A stretch of 64,000 nt of DNA from Sclerodactyla briareus (GCA_026419785.1 JAODTK010005658.1:1-64000); one strand, 5' to 3'; numbered from the stretch's first letter, positions 48,371 to 59,850 are shown. The notes: generated from the sequence alone by a model not told the origin. Made by a program: numbers and translations.

Positions 48371-49539
48371 CTGAGGAATTTGTTGAAGGGACGAACCTGT
48401 TGGGGAGGTACTGATCTGCTAAAAACCCTAGCAATGACATTGTAGTCATCAGATCAGGTCACAGTGTCTCTTTGAATTTGTCTCTTTGAATAAGCTTCAG
48501 ATGTGAGTATGTGGATACAGAACAATATTTTTTTCTCTTCTAGGGAAAACGATCAAAAAAGTAGAACATTTATTTCGCATCAAATATATATAACGGTAAG
48601 AACACAACAAATTTTTGCTTCAGCTGTGAGCAACCAACAGTGCAGAAGGCCAGTCTACAAAAGATTCGCGCGGCTGCTCACGGAAAGACAGATCGATATT
48701 GCCCAATGTCTAGCTAGTTTGGAAATCCGCGCCTTATAATTATAAAAAAGGTTTCGTTTTTTTCAGGATTTCTCAGGCCATTCTCGACCAGCGACAGCCT
48801 TTACGAGAGCTGAACCTTTCGACCGGGACTGGATCTTTCTAACAGAGGTAGATTAGACCGAATGTTCACGAATACATCCACGATGGACTGAATTCCATTC
48901 ATTTATTGGTTTTCATCACGGTGTGGATATACACAGTACTATGAATTCTACAAATAGAAATCCAACCACAAGTGGAGGAAAGTGTCCTAAAAAAGCAGTT
49001 GAAGGCCTTAAGCAGAGTAGAAAAAACACTCTCTGGGAATTAATAAAGGGGAGAAATTATTCTTTATTTTACCTAAACATGAGAAAAGTAGAAAGGCAGG
49101 TGGAAAGAAGAAGAGTCACTGTATTATCAATAGTTAAGTATGGAGTATAATTTTGATATTTCACGAATAGTATCTCGTACTTCGCCTTTTGAGAGAATTA
49201 ACTATCGAATCGCGGAAGAATTCCACTCTTTCACACTACGATTACGTTAAAACAATAACACAAAGTTGGTACGACAACGATAACGGTGACCGAAGTTTGC
49301 ATGTATGGATTTATGATTTTGCAATTGAGGGCATTACTGACAATGAATTAATTGAAAAAAAACAAAAAAATCTGGCAACCTTTCTGTACTCAGCATTATG
49401 CAAACACTGCAATATTTAAAACTGGAATTATATCATCGAGCTTCAATAGATTAAAAAAAGCGGGGACTGGTATGGCCACTGGGGTTGCATGGGCTATGTA
49501 CGAAATTAGCCCGGCTTCTGTAAACATCGTTAATTGACT
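48371..49539. other. No firm gene; AT-rich with Lys-rich short frames
   Basis: Frames at 48503-48739, 48923-49150 and 49189-49419 (plus) are 75-78 codons and Lys/Arg/Asn-rich, as expected of AT-rich DNA. I recognise no domain and see no joining splice pattern. Confidence 0.3.
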
Positions 49540-50070
49540 AAGATGCGACCTTCTCGTGGCCCGTCCAGAAAGTGGAACGGGAACAGTGGTGAGGAGAAAT
49601 TAGGGATTGAGGAAGCATTCTAAGGAACATTAACGGAAGGTAGTGTTTTAGCATTGATAGTGTTCCAACCTTTTTTCATATTTTCTTCAAATGATTCAAT
49701 TGATGAGGATCTCACAGTCTGAAATGGGAGCTCGCGGCAGGTTTGACAGACCCATCCCTCATTCGAGAGACATAAACAGTTGAACTCACGACGATTCAGT
49801 ACGGTGCATTATAAGTGCCACTAATAGTAACAACACTCACAAGGAGTCGATTCTGGTTGCTTCGAACTGATTTACAACAGCTGCCACATGGCTACGCGGA
49901 GGCCCAGGATTGATTCCGGTTCCCACATCCCCACTCAAAGTAATGAAGAAAAACACACTTGGAATTATTGACCAATGTACGTGCGAATGATAACGCAGCC
50001 TGGCTGTGGGCTTATACCTCCGCATGTTTTGTATTTGTATTGTCAACAACTTGTTGATCGGAGCCAATCG
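49540..50070 (-). mobile_element. L2-type LINE fragment: 2A-like motif and PHD-like finger
   Basis: On the minus strand a 76-codon frame carries LSGDVGTGINPGPP (plus 49898-49938), which resembles the 2A-like 'LSGDxExNPGP' segment known at the N-terminus of some L2/CR1-type LINEs in sea urchin and amphioxus, with two extra residues before NPGP. Downstream, in another frame, come CECC, WH, C and then GWVCQTC (plus about 49740-49845), a PHD-finger-like spacing that these LINEs place before the endonuclease. NFSSPLFP follows near 49590. The piece ends before any endonuclease motif. Frames are broken and it is not functional. Confidence 0.55.
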
Positions 50071-51539
50071 GCGGCTGTTGGTTGTGTCATATGACCATTC
50101 TCAAGCTCAATATGGTTCAGCACTGCTTGTCAAAATGCTGGTTGTGAAACAAGTGCAGGCATAGTGTATGGGCCTGCCTACATCGCATAGACAACATGAT
50201 TAACATCCTTGCCCCGATGGTGAAAAACACTCGTAGCCTATATCAAGCCCCTCCATTTCGGGTCAGGTGACAACACGAACACTTCACGGACATCATCCCT
50301 CAGTTTTCTATCTCTATGGGATTGGCGGCCGCCCAAATTTCGCCGGAGGAGCTTCCTCTTTGAAGTTTTCGATCATGCCTCCGCCGGCGTAGCTATCTTC
50401 AATCGCCCTGAGGACTTGATTATAATGGGGTCAGGTAGTCATTTGGAATCGACTACGGATTACTGACCGTGTGATCGTGAATGGGCACCGGAAGTTACTT
50501 CATTCTTTCTGACTAGTGCTTAGAACGTCATTCCAGACAAGCGGGGGTTACTAATCCAACTAACCAGGTACCTGCTAATTCGTCACGCCCACATTCGACG
50601 GATAATTAGTGTTTCTCAGAATCCGACCACTATCTCGGAACCTGGAGGAGGGAACAATCCGGATACAGACGAAGGGTTCACCGGCCTCTGCCGCCGATAG
50701 CGCCATCCTTGGCTAAACGGGTGTAAATAGCGCTCAACTGCTAAACATGTTACGGGTATAATGGCGTTTCGAAACTGATGGTAATGTCATGTTTGGGAGT
50801 GTATGCTTCCTTGACGATATTATTGGCCAGTGTTCATGCAAGTCTAAACCAAACCCGGGCCGATTCTTATTAAAGCGACTATGCATGAGTGAAGTCAGTG
50901 TGGAACTGTTTGTTATGCTCCCGACAGCGCCCTCACCTACACTAGTGTTATGATGCCATATACAATGATTGGCATTTTGAAAGATTAGGTTCCGTTCGAA
51001 ATCCCCCGCCCCCACTCTCCCAGCCTCCGAGTTTTCTCAGTTATTAGCGTTCGGGCCCCGTGATGCTGTATTTCAAGTCTGTGTGCTGCAAATAATGCGT
51101 GTTGTATCGATAAATTATGTTATAAGATGCGCTTCCGTAATGGCTGGGCTTGATTGCGTTAAATTACCAGTTCGGGTAATACTGAATGCAGCTGTTCTCT
51201 GTCTGCGTATGCGCAAAGCAAAATGCTCAATGAAGAGAAAACCCGGAGTTTTTTTCGACCGATAAACTCAGTTTTTTCGAGGACCGATTACAAATCCAGT
51301 CGTTTGACTATGCACTCGTTTTTCTTCTTCTTCTACAATAAACCAAATTTTTTGATAAACCGGGCTTATCGGCCGATAAACCGGGTCTATCAATTGGAAA
51401 AACGGGTTTTACGAATCATTGATCATTTCGTTTGTCATAAGCGTATGGTAGGACGCAGTGTGGATTGCGCCATGCGGACCACTGGTTAATTAACACAGCA
51501 CTCGCAACACAGCCGAACGTGCATTCGGTGTGTAGCATA
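50071..51539. other. No gene seen
   Basis: May include 5' untranslated sequence of the L2-type LINE piece that lies at 49540-50070, but nothing diagnostic is visible. Confidence 0.3.
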
Positions 51540-52725
51540 ATATAGCGCGACGCTGGGCATCTGTTTCGTGTTATTATAAAGTAGGCATTTCTGAGCGCTG
51601 TTACTTCGAAATCGTAGCGCTGTATAGACAACAAACAAACACAAACAAAGAGCGATAACACCCAAGATACAAGTACGGTCTTCAGCTTACACTTAAATGT
51701 TGCCAAGGAGACAGATTCCGTATCTCAGGGGCAACCTATTCCACATGCGGGAGCCATACTGGAGAATACCCTCGAAATCAGAGAATTTTAAGGGTTCCAC
51801 GTATGCGTGATCTGTGAGCCGGGTGGTGTCGGAAGCTGAGCGTAAGCTAGCTCTGACAGGGACACTATTGTGTTATGAGGTCATGTAAGTAGGTGGGAGC
51901 CGAGAAGTGATACACTTAAATACTATTAACAACACCTTGAAGGATATTCTGCATTCGACTGGGAGCCAATGGAGCTGATGGAGACACGGATAGCATGGAC
52001 CCTATTTGACAAACCTCAGACAAGTTCAGCCGCCCAGTTCTTAATGCGTTGTAATTTCAGAAAGTCACTCGCATTGCACCCACGACGAAAGAACACATTG
52101 CAATGTCTTAATCTGGACGGAACAGGGCCCTACAACCAAATGACAGTATCAACTCTAGAAAAACGACGGATTCGTGGAAATGTTATAAGTTGAAAGGGGA
52201 GACTGGAGCCTCGTACAGAGCGACATGGACATTTGAGAATCAAAGACAACTCCCAGGATACGGATAGTATCAGATGGGCTCATGGAACTGTCTCCGACAC
52301 GGAAGAGACTGTTCCATCCTACGCATGAGGTATGGAGATGTGGCAAACAAAGAATCTCTGTTTGTCCATTGTTTAGTTTGAGGCAATAGGCATGCATCCA
52401 CTTCTTGATTGCATCAATGCAGTTGGACATCTATGAACATTGATGTGATTGACGGGGTTTGGGTCTTAGGTCAAAGTGAGGTAAAGCTGAACATCATCAG
52501 CATATATGTGATAACTAAGGCCGAAGGAATTGATGATCCTACTCAAGGTAGGGTATACAGTGTAAAAGCTAGAGGGCCTTCGACGGACCCTTGTGGCAAC
52601 CCGAAAGCCAATTTAGTTCTGTGAAGCAGGTGAGACCTGAACCAATCTAAGACCACACCCCCTTAGGCCCCAATTCAGTCTCAAACCTGTGGAGAAGCAT
52701 GCTGTGATTAACAGTATCATCGCCA
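51540..52725 (-). mobile_element. L2-type LINE, 5'-truncated, reverse transcriptase and C-terminus
   Basis: Minus-strand patches in order: VNHSMLLHRFE-like text (about 52715), RIINSFGLSYHIYADDVQ with the catalytic YADD at plus 52490-52504, MSNCIDAIKKWMHAYCLKLN (52430 down), TEILCLP, SDTIRILGVVFDSQMSM (about 52290), QLHWLPVECRISFKVLL (about 51960), GSRMWNRLPLR (about 51745) and FKCKLKTVL (about 51690). These are textbook L2/CR1-clade RT and C-terminal words. The 5' truncation near 52725 is usual for LINEs. Single-base slips break the frame several times. Confidence 0.8.
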
Positions 52726-53153
52726 GCACGAACCTAAAGACAGCGTCGGCTACTCCTACCTGAATAGAACGACTGGCACGACGCCAGCATAGCGCCGGCT
52801 AATCCGGTTTGTTAACGCTGTGGCGCAACTGTTTTGGTGCCTGAAAAAGACTACTGTTAATGTACAGCGTGGTTGCGCAGACGCGACTGGGATTCCATAG
52901 ATGCGTATGCATGTCGGGAGGGATGTGACAATCACATATTCATGGGAACGAACGTTTTTTCAAAGCGAACACAGTTTAGTGTTGTGTAGGCCATAAAAAG
53001 CCGGCAGCCATGAGTGGAGTCGTTGATTTGTTTTTCTTTTTTCCGAAGAATCATTCTATGGAATTCATTCGGGTAATTTCGCATTTTTTTAAATGCGTAC
53101 TGTACCCGTTACTCGGCACAGGGATTGTGAGCTGAAAAAGCTATATGACTGGG
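52726..53153. other. No gene seen
   Basis: Nothing recognisable between the LINE and the AT microsatellite. Confidence 0.35.
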
Positions 53154-53190
53154 TAATATATATAATATATATAATATATATATATATATA

Positions 53191-53232
<42 letters not shown>
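53154..53232 (-). repeat. (AT)n microsatellite, tail of the adjoining SINE
   Basis: About 78 bp of AT dinucleotides abut the 3' end of the minus-strand SINE, so the array is probably its tail. Confidence 0.85.
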
Positions 53233-53233
<1 letters not shown>

Positions 53234-53475
53234 TGATGAAAGGTTGGCGTATCGGCATATGCGGAATATTGATACTGTGTCAACTGACACTCACTCTGTG
53301 CAGAGAAATTTCTATGCCAATCGAGGTTCGAATTCCAAGTACTGGCACCTTGCTTTCTTGGACGAGGGAAAGAACGTTGAAGAAAACTGGGTACGAACGA
53401 GACTTGAACCCGCGACCTTGTGCTTGACGTGCACACCACTCCACCTGCTGAGCTATCGTACTCCACAGGTAGCAG
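53233..53475 (-). mobile_element. tRNA-derived SINE, near-complete cloverleaf head
   Basis: The minus strand of 53390-53462 folds as a tRNA: acceptor AGTACGA/TCGTACC (6 of 7 pairs), D arm GCTC/GAGT, anticodon arm TGTGC/GCACA with loop ACGTCAA, T arm GCGGG/CTCGT with loop TTCAAGT. Box A is TAGCTCAGCAGG and box B GGTTCAAGTCTC. The anticodon position would be GTC (Asp), but the usual U33 is C. A 160-bp body and an (AT)n tail follow, so this is a SINE rather than a tRNA gene. Confidence 0.65.
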
Positions 53476-53549
53476 CCGCCAAGTCAACGGTGAACAAATA
53501 CCAGCTCGAGCCAGTTTTCCTCAGGGACGCCGCCAATTGAAGACCAGGG

Positions 53550-53640
53550 ACCGCGGAGACGGGGGGGGGGGGCTGCGGGGGCTTTAGCCCCCGCACTTTT
53601 CTGCCTTCGGCATTTTGGGCCGTCTAAATTTGGGCCGCCC
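53550..53640. mobile_element. G/C-run element fragment with palindrome
   Basis: A G-run (53561-53572) is followed by TGCGGGGGCT TTAGCCCCCGCA-type text: a perfect 10-bp stem around TT/TA at 53574-53596, then CACTTTTCTGCC. It matches the style of the other G/C-run element ends. Confidence 0.4.
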
Positions 53641-53835
53641 TGTCTCGGACTGGGTAAAAATAATGTTTAGCCTACTGATTTCAGGTATCACAGAAGAAAA
53701 AAAAAATAAATATGACAATGAGCAATTTTCTGGACTTGTCGGCTAATCATAGCTCTGCAAATTGAAGAACAAACATACGTAGGATTCTGCTACGATAACT
53801 CCCGAAATGCATCACTGCCCTATCGTACGGTTAGA

Positions 53836-53896
53836 CCTACTCGACTCCGGCAGCCCACGATGGTAGTAGCATTGTGGGCTGCCGGAGTCGAGTAGG
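53836..53896. repeat. Perfect hairpin, 23-bp stem, 15-nt loop
   Basis: Left arm 53836-53858 starts CCTACTCGACTCC and right arm 53874-53896 ends GGAGTCGAGTAGG; the arms are perfectly complementary. The loop is GATGGTAGTAGCATT. The outer flanks continue with weaker pairing (TTAGA / TCTATAG-like). It could be a fold-back MITE core or a small-RNA precursor-like structure. Confidence 0.75.
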
Positions 53897-54000
53897 CCTA
53901 TAGTCAGTGTACAGGAACGGGTACAACCGTTTAGTTGTGCCCTGCAATTAGCGCGCTGCCACTCTGCTTTCAAATATATGTACGTACCACCTTGAGAAGG

Positions 54001-54042
54001 TAGTATGTAGTATAGTAGTAGTAGTAGTAGTAGTAGTAGTAG
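54001..54042 (+). repeat. (GTA)n microsatellite
   Basis: Ten near-perfect GTA units. Confidence 0.9.
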
Positions 54043-54380
54043 GTTGAGTTTCGGCAGTCCGACATGCTCAGTGATTTTTTTTTTTTCATTTTCGTGCCTG
54101 CTGTCATGTTGTTCACAATATATTGCTATGGTTCGATGTAAAAGTAAACATCTGACCCACCTCTCTGAATTGCAAAACGTATTGAAGTCGTAGGCCTACA
54201 CAGTTCCTCCCACACACATAACATGGAGATAGGAACCCCTGCTAGTAAATTCCTGACGTTGTCTGTTGGTTCGACAATAGCGTTAACTGGTAACGTCAAA
54301 TTTTATTCGACTGAATAGACGCCTAATGCTCCAGTCTACTGGCAATTGAGATTCCCGGGTAGCAACTTTCCTGGAGATTT
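54043..54380. other. No gene seen
   Basis: Unremarkable; a poly-T run near 54080. Confidence 0.35.
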
Positions 54381-54388
54381 GGTACTAG

Positions 54389-54839
54389 CAGGGGCGTAGC
54401 GAAGGGTTGATGATTGGGGGGGGGGGTGTAGATATTATGTTTGCCGACGGATCTGGTAATGGTGACTGATATGGGGGATGGGTCTATAAAGAGGAAGGGT
54501 ATCCCCCTCCCCTTTTCTCTTGCCGACGCTGAATGGGCCAATTAGATGAAGAGCAAAAGTCGAAATAGCTGATAAGTCTGGCTTCCGTTTTTTCCTTTCT
54601 ATTCCTCTTTCCATTCCCTGTCTTCCCCTTCACTCCCTTACTTCCCTTTTCCTTTCCCTTCCCCTCTTTCTCTTTCCTCCTCTCCTCTTTTCCTCTTCTT
54701 TTCCTCCTCTCCTCTTTCCTTCTTTCCTTTCCTCTTTCTCCTTTTTGCCGACAGACCGAAATTTGCCGAAGGCACGAAATTATTAGGGGGGTGTGACACC
54801 CCCACACCCCCGGCCCCCTCCCCGCTCGCTACGGCCCTG
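54389..54839. mobile_element. hAT-type MITE with polypyrimidine interior
   Basis: Left CAGGGGCGTAGCGAAGGG and right CCGCTCGCTACGGCCCTG are terminal inverted repeats (CAGGGsCGTAGCGA). Flanks ggtactag (54381-54388) and tgtactgg (54840-54847) match at 6 of 8 positions, the 8-bp duplication expected of hAT. G-run at the left, C-runs at the right, and a CT-rich tract fills 54590-54755. No coding capacity: the Lys/Glu/Arg-rich minus frame is the CT tract read backwards. Confidence 0.7.
54590..54755 (+). repeat. Polypyrimidine (CTTTCC/TTCC) tract
   Basis: Nearly pure C/T over about 165 bp, with TTTCC and TCCTCTTT units. It lies inside the hAT-type MITE. Confidence 0.85.
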
Positions 54840-55129
54840 TGTACTGGATGTTCATACCATGATTATGGTTTTAGCCAGACACCTTCGTCACTTTACTGAG
54901 GGCACACATCCCCATTCATTTTGTATGTTTCACTGATTTTTTTTCCATTACATATTTTCCGCAGATCCCTCAATGGTCTATGTTCGGGCCTATATACGTT
55001 GTGTATTTTATTTTTTGTAGGGCCTTAATAATGACATTTTCCAAGTTTGTCTATTAGATTCGGGTTTTACTTGATTTATCTTGGGTAAGAAGTAATTCGT
55101 TTGTCGCGAAATAAAAAAATTGTCGGGTA

Positions 55130-55315
55130 CATGAATCCAATTTTTAGGATGTCAGTTACTGCCTGGAAACGCACGAAAGGTAGCTTCTCCTACGATCTGG
55201 GGGGTCTGTCATACGAAATTTTTTCGTGTACACTCATGGTGTCGCTCCGCCTAGATGGTGGGCCGCCACAATGATTAGCCCCCCCCCCCCACTCAATTCT
55301 CTCCCCGCGGTCCCT
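55130..55315 (+). repeat. Stray right-end module of the G/C-run families
   Basis: 'GTCAGTTACTGCC', 'GATCTGGGGGGTCTG', 'CGAAATTTTTTCGTGTAC', 'GTGTCGCTCCGCCTAGATGG' and a C-run match, in order, the last tandem unit plus right end of family B (compare 3560-3710). Confidence 0.5.
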
Positions 55316-55469
55316 GAAGACTCTGCCATTTATTTTGCGGGGAATCAACATTGGCGGTTTTACCCGCCGTACATGTCTAGTGGCAAACGGAGATCAGTAA
55401 AACTCTGCAGCAACATGCTATGAGTCAGTATATACCAACATAGGCAGATAGGTAGTTCATTAAGACCTG

Positions 55470-55700
55470 GATAACCAACACGCAAAGCACGTATATGGGA
55501 GCCTACACTGGACAAATATACCCATATTATTGCGGCATATATTCCAATTTATGTACATAGACATAGCCTACAATCGAATTTATGTTTGCAATTTTTTGTA
55601 GTCAATCAAGAAACAGGAATATATGCGTACAAAAATTCGAATATACGCCTACACAAATTGGGATATATATGTAGTCATTGTATAGGTTCCATTGAAAAAG
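55470..55700 (+). repeat. AT-rich repeat related to 28150-29330
   Basis: 'aatcgaatttatgtttgc', 'aattcgaatatacgcctac' and 'gggatatatatgta' resemble the 25-bp units at 28.2-29.3 kb, more diverged. Confidence 0.45.
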
Positions 55701-58670
55701 TCATGAAATTCTTGTCGACAATTTTGCCTATTTGGGCAATTTTCTTTCGGCCAAAGAAAGAAAGAAAACCCCCCAAAAATGGTTGCCACAGCCTAACATA
55801 GTGTTCAGAAAATGGCCATTTCACTAAACACTATTGTTTAGCGCCTGACAATTCAGTGCTTTGAAAGGTGTTCAATTCTCAAATGTGCCTTCAGAGTTGT
55901 ATTTGTCGGTATCACAAGAAGTTCCCAGTCGGCTACCTCAGCAAGTACCTGTTGGCATTTTGTAAGAATAAAAACTCACGTTTCCGGAAATGTCTAGTAC
56001 GTGAGCAAAGACACGGTAGGCGATAACAGTTTCGAGAAGACCAAGACCAGACATGTTGTCAAAATTTTATTCGCAGGATGATCGGTGACTCATTGCAATG
56101 GATGAATAATCCGAAATTTTGTAGCAGGTACAATTATACATTGGAAGTTATTCCTTGAAACGGGATGGAATCCCTTCGAATAGGGATTTTCTTCTGTGTG
56201 TGTGTGTGTACAGTGAGTGGGGAGGGGTGGGGGGGGGGGCTGCCAAAGTGTTATTTTCAATGGTTTTCGCACTGACCACGTTATTGAGAATAATTCCAGA
56301 TTAACAATCAAGATAGAACGTTCGCATGACGCCACGTCATGGAAAATTTCTCACTTAAACAACGGTGTATCGTCACTATGTCAATACAATGATAGTTCCC
56401 ATATTAGTGGAACAGTTTTTGTTCCGTCGTTTCATCGTACAGACTGCTCCATCGATGTTGTGAGTCAGGTCTTGCGTGATGATATCGCCTCTGTATAGGA
56501 GTTTGAAGTTAGGTTGACATTTTCCAAACATTCTCGCTAATCGCGATTTTTTTTTCTATTATATATATATATCATAGCCATTATATATTTTCATAGCCAT
56601 GGGTACACTGTTGAACAACCTCCGTCAAGAGAAAATCAAAATCTGAACCAGCCCCAGATATCGGGTCAAATTTTAACCGTTATAATGCCCCCTGGCTTGG
56701 GTAGAAAATTGCATTCGCGATTCTTACAAAAAATGGATGTTCTTGACCATTGATCTAATGTAATATTCATCACCTCCACTGAGAGTCTGGAGATGCGGGT
56801 ATCGCACGAAATGTAATGGACTGGAGACGTACGTTACTTGTTTCCACGTCACGTTACTCAGAAAATTCGCTGTCTAAACTGGAGTAAGTCTAAGAATATG
56901 CTGATTGACGGTACTCGAAATGACTTGCATGTCTGCATGTGGGGTTTTCCCGGTTTTGTTCAAAAAATAATCTCGCTTAATCAGCATCGGCTATGCCCGT
57001 ACGTGCTGCAAGTGAGTTAACTATACCCTTGTTCAGCGCTAAAATACGTCAGTAGGGTAATAGTTCAACGTAATCAAAGGAAATACGAAAAGAAACGAGT
57101 AGTGCAATTATGTCTGGAAATATCCGGTTCAACACGATAGAAGTTACTGAAGCGACAACACGCGAATATTGCAGACGTCCGAATTGATCGACAATCAACG
57201 GTCTGTCCGACTTGCTATATGATACTTCAACCAAGAGAATCTCATTCGTTGCTACTTCTAAACGGTAAGATATTTTTCAAGTCACACTCGTGGCATTCCA
57301 TTAGGTGGGGGATATAGATAGTACCTGGTTAAAGGGCAACTGCAAGCTTGGATACACCAGCGGTTATTATTTTGTGGAGAATGGAAAACTGTATTTTTTT
57401 TTAGGTAGGTCCAAACCCCATTTCAATACGATGTTCCTATGTGAATTTCAATAGAAAACAAGAATGTTTGCAGGGTTGTGCAAGTATGACATCAAATATT
57501 ATTGCATGATGGGATGCATTTCGGTCTTGCGCAATACACATGCATCACAATACACAAACTTCAAATGACTATAACTCAGTAACGGAGATTCCTATGAACT
57601 TCCGGTTTGGACTGACGCATCCAGTTTTTATCCAGTTATTAAATTAGCATCTGTATAAATCATCCTGCAGTTGTCCTTCAAGTACTGCCCCTAAAAAAGT
57701 GAATCAGAATGTCTGTACTTCTATCCAGCGATATAAACATGGACTGAGCGAACTTTGGCAAAAGAGTTTACCGTCTGTATGTGAAGGAGAGATAAGTAGG
57801 AAAAAGGTTGTATTAATGAGTTCATACAACCCCCCTCCCCCCCCCCTCACGATTTTCAGAATATTTGAAGTAAAACTAGTTATTGGGCGAAATGACAATT
57901 TCATGAATGAGACATGTTAGCTACATAATTGACAAATACCTCTTCTCATGGGACTGTCCTTCTTAAATTTTCTAGTTTCTCCTAACTTAGTTATGTGACA
58001 CTTTTTTTGCTCCATTTCGTGGTTGCCGAGATATGTCAAATATTCATTGTTCATTCTAGTATTCGCAGTACATTATTATGCTATGTAAGACAGTATGGGT
58101 CTAATCGATTTCTCGCTAAACCATGGCAAATGATGATAATAATAAGATTTAACATCTTCAGAGTGCTGCGAAAATAGGGACCACTGTAGGTTGACTGCCA
58201 GGAAGACTCTCCAAGCAGAGCGCCACTATCAGTTGGCGCGTAGCGTACAATATTTTGTTTTGTATACAAAACCTTCGGACATCCGGAAATGACACTTCCC
58301 AAGTGTTCCAAGTTATAAGAACCTTACTTTTGAATTTCTCTCTAAGTTTTTCGTTTCTGCAATTTATAAAATAATAGAGTATTATAATCACCAGGCAGAC
58401 TATCCAGGCAGAATACAATTACTATTTGGTACGTTTGGACGTATCAGAAAAAGTTGGTTTCTCAAACCCTCCAGATAGCCGCAGACGGCTCAGGCTGCGT
58501 TGCACCTGTTGACTCATCTCTAACGGATCTCATGTCTATATTTCGTCACATAATGAGATGAACATTGACTTTTCCCATAAGAATATCTAAGTGGAGCGCA
58601 CTATGTTTGGCGCGGAAACGACACTCTCCGAAAGTATTAAGCTGCATGTACCCAACCTTAAAATACGGAT
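55701..58670. other. No gene seen; GT tract and G-run at 56196-56240
   Basis: Three kilobases with only short frames. A (GT)7 tract and a G-run lie at 56196-56240, and an AT dinucleotide run at 56557-56570. 'ataactcagtaacggagatt' near 57573 resembles interspersed-repeat text seen elsewhere, without a clear unit. Confidence 0.35.
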
Positions 58671-58676
58671 GTCATG

Positions 58677-58720
58677 CAGGGCTGCAGCTAGGGTCATATT
58701 TAGGAGGGGAGGGGGTTACA
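58677..58720 (+). mobile_element. hAT-like MITE terminus (fragment)
   Basis: CAGGGCTGCAGCTAGGGTCA followed by 'TTTAGGAGGGGAGGGGG' resembles the CAGGGGCGTAGC-type end at 54389. No partner end found. Confidence 0.3.
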
Positions 58721-59009
58721 ATGTTTTAAATTCAAACTGGATGATTTTCCCAACTGGATCGGCACGACTTTCTAAGCGGAACGTTACTATTGGTTTATCA
58801 CACCCCAAGATCACTGGAGAGTGCTTCCTGGCATAAAATTAACAAATGAACACTACCCGATATCGAAATGTTACCTGGTTTCTAGAGATAACATTCTTCA
58901 ATAACGAGCTTCCTACAGGGACGTATAACTAGGGTCAACAAATTAGGAGGTAAAACTGCTCTGAAATTTTACCTGGATTAAAACAAATTCCCGCTGACTG
59001 CAGCCGGCA

Positions 59010-59080
59010 ATATATCGGAGTGGTATCAGTGACACGTTGCATGCCAATATCTGGGTGCGAATTCCAGCAGTGCACCAAAA
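59010..59080 (+). mobile_element. tRNA-derived SINE head, copy 2
   Basis: Shares 'TGGTATCAGTGACAC', 'GCCAATATCTGGGT' and 'GCGAATTCCAGCAG' with 48280-48370 over about 58 bp. Box B is TGCGAATTCC-like, one change from that of copy 1. The body after 59080 does not clearly match copy 1. Confidence 0.5.
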
Positions 59081-59850
59081 GTTTTTTCCCTCGGTGGCTG
59101 TACTTGCAGTTGCGGTGGGCGAGGTCTTGATCTTCACTTCATTGTCCCGCTGTAGTGCGATGATGAATTTCGTGCATGGGTTAGCGTCGGTCGGCTGTGA
59201 GCAGCTACGTGGGATAGTGAATTCATGCTCTTCCAGGTTCCGACTTAGCGGTCGGATCTCGGAAGTTCACTGATCGTCCTCTCGGTGAGGGGTGGTTGTC
59301 GTGAATTGGCGGTCCCGGGAGTAGTTTGGGAATGTCTCGATATTATCTGAGCACTAGTCGATCAATACGGCCAGGGTTCCTTGATTCTCACGGCTTCCGA
59401 ACACTTGGGTTTCAAATCAAGAGTGTTCGGAGAAGCCTACGTGGAAGTAAAGGAAGGGGGTAATATATGGCGATGTGCATATGGACGGAAAAATTTAAAG
59501 AAAATCGAAGCACCAAACGCTCGACCAGTAATTGGCGAATAGCGTAAGCGTACATGAACGCCAGCATAATCTGAATTTTGGATGCCTTGAAGTTCCAGTG
59601 GGGAGCGCGATTTTATTTGTAGAGATTGAATGCAAAACAAAAAAACCCAAAATTAACTGGTGCCTTTTGTGTTTTCCACAGAGGCACATCGAAGAGAATA
59701 GATAAAAACAATGCACTAAGGAAATAAAAAGATAAGAACAGTAGAAATAAAACAATAAGAAAAATACAAGAATGGATAAGCACAACAACAAACGTGCTAA
59801 ATACAAAGATCGAGAATCAGCGCAAGATAAAACAGGTAAATAAGTAACGA
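59081..59850. other. No gene seen
   Basis: No recognisable feature; an A-rich stretch at 59690-59830. Confidence 0.35.

Noticed and set aside
49837-50067. Viral 2A peptide as a sign of an inserted virus
   Set aside because: The following Cys/His finger and the general layout fit an L2-type LINE, in which 2A-like motifs are known.
53390-53462. Functional tRNA-Asp gene
   Set aside because: The fold is good, but U33 is replaced, the acceptor has a mismatch, and a SINE body with an AT tail follows.
54484-54807. Lys/Glu/Arg-rich minus frame resembling a coiled coil
   Set aside because: It is the polypyrimidine tract of the hAT-type MITE read on the opposite strand.
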